Of a DNA stretch of 64,000 bases, positions 32,928 to 40,913 are shown one piece after another; position 1 is the stretch's first letter; each line of letters opens with the position of its first letter. The notes under the pieces are model-generated. The model worked only from the letters and a program-made list of their open reading frames with translations. It searched no databases and was not told the DNA's origin. This DNA comes from Burkholderia puraquae (GTDB lineage: Bacteria; Pseudomonadota; Gammaproteobacteria; Burkholderiales; Burkholderiaceae), in NCBI RefSeq assembly GCF_002099195.1, contig NZ_NBYX01000023.1:27455-91454 (forward strand). Direction: 5' to 3'. The position numbers and the translations under genes were made by a program.

Positions 32928-34508
32928 ATGAAAATCAAACACATGACGGCGCTGTGCCTGCTCGCGTTCGAAGCAGCCTCGGCATTCGCGCACACATCGC
33001 AGGCGACCGACGCGAGCAAGATGAAGGCGCTGCAGGCGCAGGTCACCGCGCTGCAGCAGCAGGTGAACGAGCTGCGCGCGAGCATGCTGGCCGCGAAGGC
33101 GCCCGGCGCCGCAGCGACCGCCACCGCCGCATCGGGCGGCGCGAAGATCGGTTCGATCGATACGGCGTCCGCCGCTGCGCCCGCACCCGATTCGGCCCCG
33201 GCGTTCACGAACGACGACCTGCAGCAGATGCGCGAGCAGATCGCGAACGCGTCGCTGAAGGTCGACTCGCTGCAGGAAGCGGCGACCACCGGCCCGCTCG
33301 CGGGCCTGAGCATCACCGGCTACGTCGATCCCGTGTACCTGTTCAACCGGGCGCAGCGCACGTCCGGCTTCCAGTTCCTGAACCACGACCCGGGCGCGTA
33401 CGACTACTTCAACAGCACGATCGGCGACGTCTACCTCGACATCAAGAAGACTTTCGGCGTCGGCCCGATGGCGCCGTCGGCGGAGGTCGTGATCCAGCCG
33501 AACCGCGGCTTCGGCAACGTGTTCAGCAATTCGCACGGCGGCATCGGCAACAACATCGTCACGCAGGCGGTGGTCAACGTGCCGCTCGGCACGACGCGCA
33601 CCTTCGAGATCGGGATGATGCCGAGCCTCGCCGGCTACGAGGTGCAGCCGTCGACCCAGATGCTGACGCTCACGCACGGGCTGCTGTACGACTTCAGCGA
33701 GCCGGGCAACCTGATCGGCGTCGGGCTGAAGGGCTCCAACGCGGCGATGACGCGCTTCTGGCAGGTCGTGATCGGCAACGAGGTGCTGCGCACCGCCGGC
33801 GCGATCGCGAACGCGGCGAACAACACGACGAAGACCAACTGGACGCCGACGATCACCGCGCGCTTCGACAACGCGACGTCGACCGCCTTCGACTTCGGCC
33901 TCTCCGGGATGCTGGGCCGGCAGTCGCTGTTTTCGCCGTGCGCGCAGGCGGGCGGCTACGGCTACCAGTGCAACGGCTCGTCGCCGACCGGCCTCTACAA
34001 GTACGTGGAAGCCGACATGACCTATACGCACGACAAGACGCAGGTCAACGCGCAGGTCGACTACGGCGAGCTGCAGAAGGGGGCATGGAACGGCGGCACC
34101 GCGCGCTGGTACGGGATGTCGCTGCTCGGCCATACGAAGTGGACGACGTCGTGGGTCGGCCGCATGGGTGCGACGCTGCGCTTCGACTACCTGAACAACA
34201 CGTCGAACGGCGGCGGCGGCACGAACATCCAGTACGGGCTCGCGGGCGGCAATCCGTCGGTGAACGGGTCGAGCGGCTTCGGTATCGATCCGGCGTGCTT
34301 CCAGGGCTCGTCGACGAACGGCACCGAGTGCAAGGGCGCGCAGCGTTATGCGATCACGGCCGACCTGCTGTTCTATCCGACGCAGCAAATCACCGTGAAG
34401 CTCGAATACCGCCACGACGCGGCGAACCATCCGGTATTCCTGAAGAACGACGGCACGTACGCGCGCAGCAACGACCTGGCCGGGATGCAGTTCATCTATT
34501 CGTTCTGA
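32928..34508 (+). CDS. DUF3138 family outer-membrane beta-barrel protein
   Basis: A 526-residue protein with a Sec signal (residues 1-22, AASAFAHT). A coiled-coil segment at 30-55 (MKALQAQVTALQQQVNELRA) is typical of trimeric porin-like proteins. A long beta-rich region of alternating polar and aromatic residues follows, and the protein ends with phenylalanine (FIYSF), the usual signal for outer-membrane insertion. I recognise the DUF3138 family. It probably supplies the outer-membrane pathway for the substrate of the preceding periplasmic binding protein (inference). Confidence 0.82.
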   Translation: MKIKHMTALCLLAFEAASAFAHTSQATDASKMKALQAQVTALQQQVNELRASMLAAKAPGAAATATAASGGAKIGSIDTASAAAPAPDSAPAFTNDDLQQMREQIANASLKVDSLQEAATTGPLAGLSITGYVDPVYLFNRAQRTSGFQFLNHDPGAYDYFNSTIGDVYLDIKKTFGVGPMAPSAEVVIQPNRGFGNVFSNSHGGIGNNIVTQAVVNVPLGTTRTFEIGMMPSLAGYEVQPSTQMLTLTHGLLYDFSEPGNLIGVGLKGSNAAMTRFWQVVIGNEVLRTAGAIANAANNTTKTNWTPTITARFDNATSTAFDFGLSGMLGRQSLFSPCAQAGGYGYQCNGSSPTGLYKYVEADMTYTHDKTQVNAQVDYGELQKGAWNGGTARWYGMSLLGHTKWTTSWVGRMGATLRFDYLNNTSNGGGGTNIQYGLAGGNPSVNGSSGFGIDPACFQGSSTNGTECKGAQRYAITADLLFYPTQQITVKLEYRHDAANHPVFLKNDGTYARSNDLAGMQFIYSF

Positions 34509-34533
34509 CCGTTCTGACCGTTCTGACCGTTCT
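34501..34533 (+). repeat. 9-bp tandem repeat carrying repeated stop codons
   Basis: CGTTCTGAC occurs three times in tandem (34501-34527) with a partial fourth copy (CGTTCT). The repeat length keeps frame, so TGA recurs in the DUF3138 frame at 34506, 34515 and 34524. This looks like slippage duplication of the gene's end. Confidence 0.8.
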
Positions 34534-34633
34534 CATCGTTCCGGCCGGCGCGCGTGCCGGTAGATCGGCTGCGCCATGCATCACGTTCCGGGCCGCGCAG
34601 GCCCGGAGCGCATTTCACACAGGAGAGTTGACC

Positions 34634-35716
34634 TTGAAGCTGCACACCTTCGTGACCGACGTCACCGATCCGCGCGAGCGCGGCCGCCTGATCGGCGAGC
34701 GCTTCGCGCCGGAGATCCGCGAGACGGTCGCGCTTTACCTTGCGTTCTTCCCGAAGCTCGGCATCGCGCCGCAGCGCGCACGGGAGATCGGCGAAGCGAG
34801 CCTGGCCGCGCTCGGTGCCTGGTGCCCGCGCCTCGCCGCCGAAGTCGAGGCGATCGCCGATGGTGTCGACCTGCCGCGCTGGCAGCTCGCATGCCTGAAC
34901 GCGCGCACCGAGATTCTCGCGACCGCGACCGCGCCCGCGTCGGCCGAAGGCGAGTGCTCGACAGCCGTCTACGCGCCGGCCGGCCCGCACGCGCCGCGCA
35001 CGCTGCAGACGTGGGACTGGCACGATACCCTCGCGCCGCAGGGGCTGCTGATACGGTTCGCCACGCCGCACGGCCGCACCGTCAAGCTGTTTTCCGAATT
35101 CGGGATGCTGGCGAAGCTCGGCGTGAACAGTGCGGGGCTCGGGCTGCACTTCAACATCCTGCATCACGCGAGCGACAACGACAGCGCCGGCGTGCCCGTG
35201 CACGCGATTGCGCGGCGCCTGCTCGAAGACGCGACGACGGTGCAGGAGGCGATCGAACTTGCCCGTACCGCACGCGTGAGCGCGTCGACGGTGCTGACCG
35301 TGTTCACGCGGCACGACGCGAACCCGCGCGCGGCGAGCATCGAGCTGAGCCCATCGGGCGTCGGCGTGGTGGTGCCGCGTCCGGACGGCTGGCTGCTGCA
35401 TACGAACCATTTCCTCGATCGCGCACTGAGCGGCGGCGAGTGCATGCCGGACAGTTCGACCACGCGCGAGCGCTTCGCGCACCTGAATGATGTCGTGAGC
35501 GGGATGACGAGCGCCGATGTGCGCGACCGCGCGGCGGCGATGTGCGGGGCGGCCGGCGATCAGGCCGTCGTGTGTTTTCATCCGGACCTGTCGATGCCCG
35601 ACACCGAGCGCTGGGAAACGCTGCTGACCGTCGGCATCGACACCGATGCGTGCGCGCTCGACTACGTGGCGGGCAATCCGCACGACCTCGCGCGCGACGG
35701 GGCTCTGCGGTTCTGA
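34634..35716 (+). CDS. C45-family autoproteolytic acyltransferase/amidase
   Basis: A 360-residue protein of the N-terminal-nucleophile C45 family (acyl-CoA:6-aminopenicillanate acyltransferase-like). The nucleophile cysteine is C108 in EGECSTAVYAPAG, where self-cleavage before the cysteine would create the active enzyme. The following RTLQTWDWHD and GLGLHFNILHH are family core motifs. Bacterial members hydrolyse or transfer acyl groups on amide bonds; the natural substrate is unknown. No signal peptide is evident. TTG at 34634 is the best start, 7 nt after aggagag; no ATG is available nearby. It is the last gene of the binding-protein/DUF3138 group. Confidence 0.83.
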   Translation: MKLHTFVTDVTDPRERGRLIGERFAPEIRETVALYLAFFPKLGIAPQRAREIGEASLAALGAWCPRLAAEVEAIADGVDLPRWQLACLNARTEILATATAPASAEGECSTAVYAPAGPHAPRTLQTWDWHDTLAPQGLLIRFATPHGRTVKLFSEFGMLAKLGVNSAGLGLHFNILHHASDNDSAGVPVHAIARRLLEDATTVQEAIELARTARVSASTVLTVFTRHDANPRAASIELSPSGVGVVVPRPDGWLLHTNHFLDRALSGGECMPDSSTTRERFAHLNDVVSGMTSADVRDRAAAMCGAAGDQAVVCFHPDLSMPDTERWETLLTVGIDTDACALDYVAGNPHDLARDGALRF

Positions 35717-35734
35717 CGCGACGTGCGGCTAGCG

Positions 35735-35756
35735 GGGCGGCACGCGCGTGCTGCCC
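35735..35756. terminator. bidirectional hairpin
   Basis: Ten-bp stem GGGCGGCACG / CGTGCTGCCC (one G-T pair, 2-nt centre) in the 49-bp space between the convergent C45 amidase and MFS genes. There is no T-tract, but the position fits a shared 3' end. Confidence 0.55.
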
Positions 35757-35765
35757 TCGTGGCGC

Positions 35766-37151
35766 TTATGCGTCGATACGTTCGACCTTGCCGACGAGCA
35801 GCCCGTACGACAGGCTGCCCGCAAGCGCCATCGCGGCGATGTAGGTGATCGCACGCGAGAAGTCGGCGCCGTCCACCAGCAGCCCGATCACGATCGGCGT
35901 CGCGATCGCTGAAAGATTGCCGATCAGGTTGAACACGCCGCCCGTGAGGCCGATCAGCCGCGCGGGCGCGAGCCCCGACACGAGCGACCACGTGATCGAT
36001 GCGAAGCCGTTGCCGAAGAACGCGATCGTCATGAACGCGATCACCCAGCCCGTCGACCTCACGTAGTTCGCGCCGATGATGCAGGTCGAGATCAGCAGCC
36101 CCGAGATGATCGGCAGTTTGCGCGCGAAGCCCTGCGATGCGCCGCGGCGCATCAGCCAGTCCGACAGCACGCCCGAGCACAGCACGCCGACGAACGCGGC
36201 GAGGAACGGCAGCGACGCGAGGAAGCCCGACTTAATGAAATCCATTCCCCGATACTTGACGAGGTAGGTCGGGAACCACGTGAGGAAGAACCACAGCGTC
36301 GAGTTCAGCGCGAACTGGCCGAGATAGATGCCCCACAGCTTGCGCCGGCCGAGCACGACGCCGAGGTCGCGCCACGTCGAAGGTGCGCGTTCGTTGCGCG
36401 CCGCGACGCGGTCTTCGAGATCCACGAGGCCGCCGCCGTCGCGGATCAGTGCGATCTCGGCCGCGTTGACGCCGCGAAGCGCGCGCGGCTCGCGATACAC
36501 CGCATACCAGATCGCGGCCCAGCCGATGCCGGCAAGGCCGGTCGCGACGAACACCATGTGCCAGCCGAGATGCACCTGCAGCCATGCGAGCACCGGCGTG
36601 AGAAACGCGAGGCCGACGAACTGGCCCGACGTGTAGCCGCCGATCGCGCTTGCGCGTTCGCGGGTCGGGAACCAGGTCGTCACCACGCGGTTGTTGATCG
36701 GGTACGCCGGCGCTTCGAGCGCGCCGACTGCGAGGCGCAGCACGATCAGCCCGACGAACGAGCCCGCGAAACCGAGCAGCAGCGTCGCGGCGGACCACAG
36801 TGCAAGCGCGCCCGCATACAGCACGCGCGGTGACACCTTGTCGACGAGCCAGCCGCCCGGGATCTGCATCAGCGCGTAGGTCCAGCCGAACGCGGAGAAC
36901 ACGAGGCCCGCGCGCACCGGATCGATGTTCAGTTCCTTGAACAGCGCGGGCGCGGCAATCGACAGGTTGCTGCGGTCGAGATAATTGATCACGACCGTGA
37001 CGAACAGCAACGCGAGGATCAACAGCCGCTTGCGGCTGGGCGCTGTTGTTTGCGCCGCGGCTGCACGGGCGGCAGGATCGGATGCGATGCCGGCATGTGC
37101 GGGCAACTGTTCCGGCGGATTGGCGTGGGTGCGCGACGCGGAATGAGCCAC
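35766..37151 (-). CDS. MFS transporter, anion:cation symporter (ACS) type
   Basis: A 461-residue permease with 12 predicted helices after a about 45-residue polar N-terminus. The ACS-family signature appears after helix 1 (VTVVINYLDRSNLSIAAPAL), with GWTYALMQIPGGWLVDKVSP in helix 2-3 and NRVVTTWFPTRERASAIGG in helix 4-5. Such carriers import organic acids, sugar acids or allantoate-like compounds. GTG at 37151 follows AGGAGA by 6 nt. It is convergent with the C45 amidase operon and not clearly part of it. Confidence 0.88.
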   Translation of the reverse strand: MAHSASRTHANPPEQLPAHAGIASDPAARAAAAQTTAPSRKRLLILALLFVTVVINYLDRSNLSIAAPALFKELNIDPVRAGLVFSAFGWTYALMQIPGGWLVDKVSPRVLYAGALALWSAATLLLGFAGSFVGLIVLRLAVGALEAPAYPINNRVVTTWFPTRERASAIGGYTSGQFVGLAFLTPVLAWLQVHLGWHMVFVATGLAGIGWAAIWYAVYREPRALRGVNAAEIALIRDGGGLVDLEDRVAARNERAPSTWRDLGVVLGRRKLWGIYLGQFALNSTLWFFLTWFPTYLVKYRGMDFIKSGFLASLPFLAAFVGVLCSGVLSDWLMRRGASQGFARKLPIISGLLISTCIIGANYVRSTGWVIAFMTIAFFGNGFASITWSLVSGLAPARLIGLTGGVFNLIGNLSAIATPIVIGLLVDGADFSRAITYIAAMALAGSLSYGLLVGKVERIDA

Positions 37152-37333
37152 GGTTGTCTCCTGTGTTCTGTGCCAGGCCGTCACCCGCGAGCGGGGCGGC
37201 CAAATCGAATGGCGTTGGGGCGAACGTTAGAGCCGTGGCGGGAAGCACGTCAACATTTGAACAGGCATCCCTATTAATGGGATGTGACGCGCTCAATATG
37301 TGGGAATGAGCGGCGATCACGCCGCCGCGTGCA

Positions 37334-38197
37334 TCAATTGGCCATCGCGTCCTTCGCGCTGACCCAGCCCTGCACCGCGCCCGCATGCGGGTTGCGATAC
37401 CGCACCTTCAGCCACTGGAAATCGGCGCTCGTGTCGATCAGCTCGACCGTGTCGCCCGCGACGACGTAGCGGCGCGTGGGTGCGTCGTTCATCGCGTCGT
37501 GCAGCGGCAGTCGCGCCGGACGCACCTTGAACGTGACGGTGCCGCCGCCGTATGCGTCGGGGCGGCGCGACACGCGCTTGCCTTGCGCGTCGTAGGTCAG
37601 CAGCATCGACGACGGGCCGGAATCGGTGTCGAGCAGGTCGCGCAGGTCGTCAGGGATCGCTTCGCTGGACTGGTACAGATACAGCTTGCCGCTGGCATCG
37701 TAGCGGTACGCATCGGTGTACCAGATCGGGCCGCCGCGGCACGAGCTGTACAGCGTGCGTTCTTTCGGCTTCGCGGCCACGTTGACCAGGTCGTCGCAGT
37801 TGCCATGCGGCATATTGCCCGCCGGCATGTACAGCGGCTCGAACTGTTGGCGTGCCGGGTCGTACAGGTAGATGCCGTAGTTGTCGTTGACCATGCCGAG
37901 TGTCGCGTGCATGGCGAGATCGCGGTGGCCGTCGAAGTTGTAGTCGTCCGACGAGAGGTGATAGTGGCCTTCCTCGTCGCTGGCGGTGACGTCGAGCGTT
38001 TGTGTCTTGCCGCTCGGCAGGAAGCGCACGGTGATGTGCGCGCTGTCCGCGCGTTCGACGCGGGCTGTGACGGTGTCGTCGACCTTGAATGCGAGCAGCG
38101 GCTTGGCGGCGTGCGCGGCGGGAGCGATCGATGCGCAGGCGGCGAGCAGCAGCATGGAGCGGTGGAGCAGTGAATGGAGTCGCGAAGGGCGCGTCAT
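37334..38197 (-). CDS. XAC2610-like secreted protein
   Basis: A 287-residue protein with a Sec signal (LLHRSMLLLAACASIAPAAHA). It is recognised as the XAC2610-related group by FLPSGKTQTLDV, SSDDYNFDGHRDLAM and YGIYLYDPARQQFEPL. A C-terminal about 60 residues look SH3-like (YVVAGDTVELIDTSADFQW, GWVSAKDA). The NFDGHRDL segment is a calcium-binding-type loop. The function is unknown; periplasmic location is likely. A second ATG at 38212 would add five residues, and neither start has a clear ribosome site. Confidence 0.7.
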   Translation of the reverse strand: MTRPSRLHSLLHRSMLLLAACASIAPAAHAAKPLLAFKVDDTVTARVERADSAHITVRFLPSGKTQTLDVTASDEEGHYHLSSDDYNFDGHRDLAMHATLGMVNDNYGIYLYDPARQQFEPLYMPAGNMPHGNCDDLVNVAAKPKERTLYSSCRGGPIWYTDAYRYDASGKLYLYQSSEAIPDDLRDLLDTDSGPSSMLLTYDAQGKRVSRRPDAYGGGTVTFKVRPARLPLHDAMNDAPTRRYVVAGDTVELIDTSADFQWLKVRYRNPHAGAVQGWVSAKDAMAN

Positions 38198-38419
38198 GGT
38201 CGGAGCGGGCATGAAAGGCGTGGATGAGGACGGAAGCGCTGGCCGGGCCGGGTTTCCGCTTGCCGGAAATGTACCGGCATCCGGCTGTTTCCGCGAGCGG
38301 GGCAGACGTCGCAGGACGCTGCCGGGTAGTCGCGATACCGGTACCGTTGCTCGCCTTGTTCGGAGTCGGCGCGGTTGCAAGAATGTCCGTTCCATTCCTG
38401 CTCGCTGGTGAGGTTGACG

Positions 38420-38968
38420 ATGAAGACGTTCAAGCCCGGTTTTGCCCTGTGTGCCGTCATGATGGCTGCCGGTACGGCGCAGGCGGGCGATTTCTCGATC
38501 GAAAGCGCGGAGCTCGCCGGTGGCGGGTTCGAGCATGCACAGGTATCGGACAGCTTTGGCTGCCACGGCGAGAACGTTTCGCCATCCATACGATGGAGCG
38601 GTGTTCCGGAGGGCACGCAAAGCTACTTGCTGACGATGTTCGATGCCGACGCGCCGACGGGCTCCGGATTCTGGCACTGGGTCGTCGCCGACATACCGGC
38701 GTCGGCCCGTGGCATCGCGTCTGGTTCGGGCAACGACGTTGCGAGGCTGCCGGCGGGTGCCGTCCCGATGAAGAACGACACCGGCCACGCCGGCTATCTT
38801 GGCCCGTGCCCGCCGCAAGGCGAGACGCATCGCTACGTCATCACGCTGACCGCGCTCAAGATGGCGAAGCTGCCGGTCGAGCGTGACGCGACGCCGGCGG
38901 TCGTCGGCTTCACCGCGCACTACCAGGCCATCGCGCAGGCAGCGATGACCGTGCGTTTGAGCCGTTAG
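38420..38968 (+). CDS. YbhB/YbcL (PEBP) family protein
   Basis: A 182-residue member of the phosphatidylethanolamine-binding / Raf-kinase-inhibitor-like family. A Sec signal (CAVMMAAGTAQAG) makes it periplasmic. Core motifs are SPSIRWSGVPEGTQSYLLTM, DADAPTGSGFWHWVVADIP, MKNDTGHAGYLGPCPPQGETHRY. The bacterial function is not settled. Its TAG stop overlaps the TAA stop of the convergent next gene (shared 38965-38968). A gagg ribosome site precedes the ATG. Confidence 0.87.
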   Translation: MKTFKPGFALCAVMMAAGTAQAGDFSIESAELAGGGFEHAQVSDSFGCHGENVSPSIRWSGVPEGTQSYLLTMFDADAPTGSGFWHWVVADIPASARGIASGSGNDVARLPAGAVPMKNDTGHAGYLGPCPPQGETHRYVITLTALKMAKLPVERDATPAVVGFTAHYQAIAQAAMTVRLSR

Positions 38969-39333
38969 CCGCGCGTACTGTCGTCCTGAAAACCGTTCTT
39001 GCCGACGAAGATCTCCTTCAGCGCGGCGCGCAGCGTGACCGGATCGTATTGACCGGGCGCGAGATGGATCATGTAGCGTGTCTGGCCGTCGAGACGCGCG
39101 GCGAGGGCGGGTTCGATCTCGACGTCGATCATGTCGTCCGTCAGGCGCACCGACAGATCCTTGACGCGCACGTTGACCTGGTCGCGCACCATCACTTCGA
39201 TCAGCGCGTCGTCCGGAAAGCGCGACAGCGCGAAGCAATAGTCCTGCTCGGCGTCGTGGCAGTAGATGTTGGCGAAGCTTTCGTCGTCGTCGAGATCGGA
39301 CGTCGCCGCGCCGATGGTGGCGTGAAGTTCCAT
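38965..39333 (-). CDS. hypothetical protein, 122 aa
   Basis: I do not recognise this family. The product is acidic, soluble and lacks a signal peptide. It contains FANIYCHDAEQDYCFALSRF and EVMVRDQVNVRVKDLSVRLT, suggesting alternating beta strands, and a C-terminal helix (TLRAALKEIFVGKNG). It has good codon bias and lies 25 nt downstream of the HxlR regulator on the same strand, so the two are likely co-transcribed. Confidence 0.65.
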   Translation of the reverse strand: MELHATIGAATSDLDDDESFANIYCHDAEQDYCFALSRFPDDALIEVMVRDQVNVRVKDLSVRLTDDMIDVEIEPALAARLDGQTRYMIHLAPGQYDPVTLRAALKEIFVGKNGFQDDSTRG

Positions 39334-39358
39334 GAACGGGGTTCCTGCGAGTTGGGGG

Positions 39359-39751
39359 TTATCGGGGCGAATGGAGGGCCGTGTCGATCGCGGCTGCCGC
39401 GCCGGGCGTCACGCCGGTGTCGCACGATGCATCGGCATCGCGCGCCTTCAGCCACAGCCCGAATTCGCGCATTACTTCGACCACGGGCCGCAGCCGGTCG
39501 CCGTCGGCGGTCAGGTCGTACTCGACCCGCACCGGCACCTCGGGATAGACGGTACGCCGCACGAGCCCGGCGTCTTCCAGCGCGCGCAGGTCGAGCGTCA
39601 GCATCCGTTGCGAGATGCCGGGCATGTCGCGCCGCAGGTCGCTGAAGCGCCGCGGCCCGTCGAGCAGATACGACACCAGCAGCAGCCGCCAGCGGCCGCC
39701 GAGCAGGCGCATCGCTTCTTCAACGGAACATCCTGTCGCACTCGTTTTCAT
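39359..39751 (-). CDS. HxlR-family transcriptional regulator
   Basis: A 130-residue winged-helix regulator with the family core CSVEEAMRLLGGRWRLLLVS, RRFSDLRRDMPGISQRMLTL, and the wing VRRTVYPEVPVRVEYDLT. The conserved cysteine before the core (C8 or C11 area) is the position that senses aldehydes, quinones or oxidants in some family members. It is divergent from a glutathione-transferase gene across 136 bp, a pairing that suggests control of an electrophile-detoxifying enzyme. Confidence 0.9.
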   Translation of the reverse strand: MKTSATGCSVEEAMRLLGGRWRLLLVSYLLDGPRRFSDLRRDMPGISQRMLTLDLRALEDAGLVRRTVYPEVPVRVEYDLTADGDRLRPVVEVMREFGLWLKARDADASCDTGVTPGAAAAIDTALHSPR

Positions 39752-39887
39752 CGTGCCGAATCCTGGTCGGTAAATTTTTTGTGACTACGGCACAAACGAC
39801 TGCCGTCTTCTCAGCGCTGCGCCGATGCGAGATATTAGCGCCCGCGTCGCGGCGAATCGATACATGGACAACTCACGAAGGACACGC

Positions 39888-40520
39888 ATGAAGCTCTATC
39901 ACGCTCCGGGAAGCTGTTCCCAGGCCATCTGCATCGTGCTGCGCGAAGGCGGCATCGACGCGGAGGTCATCAAGGTCGACGCGCGCAAGCATGTCATTGA
40001 AGACGGGCGCAATTACTACGATGTGACCGAACTCGGCTACGTGCCGCTGCTCGAACTCGACGACGGCACGCTGCTGCGCGAAGGGCCGGTGATCGCGCAG
40101 TATCTCGCGGATCTGCGTCCGGATGCGGGGCTCGCGCCCGCCTACGGCTCGCTCGCACGCTATCGGCTGATGGAGTGGCTCAACTTCCTCGGCACCGAGA
40201 TCCACAAAGGCTTCATCCCGCTGCTGTATGCGGTGCAGGCAGGGAAATACGTCGACCCGGCGAGAACGAAGCTCGACAGCCGTTTCGCCTGGATCGACCG
40301 TCAGCTCGAAGGCAAGACGTTCGTCACGGGCGACACGTTCACGGTGGCCGATGCGTACCTGTTCGCGCTGACGGGCTGGGGCAAGGCGGAATGGATGCGG
40401 TCCGTGTACCACGCGGATATCGACCTGACCCGGTATGCGCATCTGCGTGCGTGGTACGAGCGGGTGCGGGCGCGGCCGGCGGTGCGGGCGGTGCTGGAGG
40501 CGGAGGGGCTGGCGGCGTAG
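39888..40520 (+). CDS. Glutathione S-transferase
   Basis: A 210-residue cytosolic transferase of the beta-class type. The N-terminal thioredoxin-like domain opens MKLYHAPGSCSQAICIVLRE with the beta-class catalytic cysteine (C10) and contains the glutathione-binding GYVPLLELDDGTLLREGPVI. The C-terminal helical domain includes FVTGDTFTVADAYLFALTGW (N-capping box). It conjugates glutathione to electrophiles. It is divergent from the HxlR regulator. A weak gaagga lies upstream of the ATG at 39888. Confidence 0.92.
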   Translation: MKLYHAPGSCSQAICIVLREGGIDAEVIKVDARKHVIEDGRNYYDVTELGYVPLLELDDGTLLREGPVIAQYLADLRPDAGLAPAYGSLARYRLMEWLNFLGTEIHKGFIPLLYAVQAGKYVDPARTKLDSRFAWIDRQLEGKTFVTGDTFTVADAYLFALTGWGKAEWMRSVYHADIDLTRYAHLRAWYERVRARPAVRAVLEAEGLAA

Positions 40521-40526
40521 CTGGAA

Positions 40527-40556
40527 TTTTCATTTCAACAATACTTGAAATATAGA
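40527..40556 (+). promoter_or_regulatory. ars operon promoter with ArsR-type operator
   Basis: ATTTCAA (40532-40538), a 6-nt spacer and TTGAAAT (40545-40551) form a perfect inverted repeat. It sits between a -35-like TTTTCA (40527-40532) and a -10 TATAGA (40551-40556), 24 nt before the arsR ATG. A repressor bound there would block RNA polymerase. Confidence 0.65.
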
Positions 40557-40580
40557 AACGATGGCGTTATCCTTCGCGCC

Positions 40581-40913
40581 ATGGACTCCAATCTCGTTGT
40601 GCGCGCCCTGGGCGCGCTTGCCCATGAAGCGCGCCTGGCCATCTTCCGCGCGCTGGTCGTGGCCGGGCCCGAAGGGCTGCCGGCTGGTGCGATCGCCCAG
40701 CAAATCGGGCTGTCGCCGTCGAGCCTGTCGTTTCATCTGAAGGATTTGTCGCATGCCGACCTGGTCACCGCGCGCCAGGACGGCCGGTTCATCTATTACT
40801 CGGCGAATTTCGAATCGATGAGCGGGCTCGTCGGGTTCCTGACCGAGAACTGCTGTGCCGGCGTTGCGTGCGGCGTGCCGGCGGCACCCGACTGTTGCGG
40901 AGGCGACGCATGA
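40581..40913 (+). CDS. arsR: ArsR-family arsenic-responsive repressor
   Basis: A 110-residue winged-helix repressor: LGALAHEARLAIFRALV, the recognition helix in AIAQQIGLSPSSLSFHLKDL, and the wing VTARQDGRFIYYSANF. It lacks the ELCVCDL arsenite site of E. coli ArsR; instead the C-terminus carries five cysteines (NCCAGVAC, PDCC), like the C-terminal As(III) site of Acidithiobacillus-type ArsR. It is the first gene of the ars operon, and its stop overlaps the acr3 start (ATGA), indicating translational coupling. Confidence 0.93.
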   Translation: MDSNLVVRALGALAHEARLAIFRALVVAGPEGLPAGAIAQQIGLSPSSLSFHLKDLSHADLVTARQDGRFIYYSANFESMSGLVGFLTENCCAGVACGVPAAPDCCGGDA

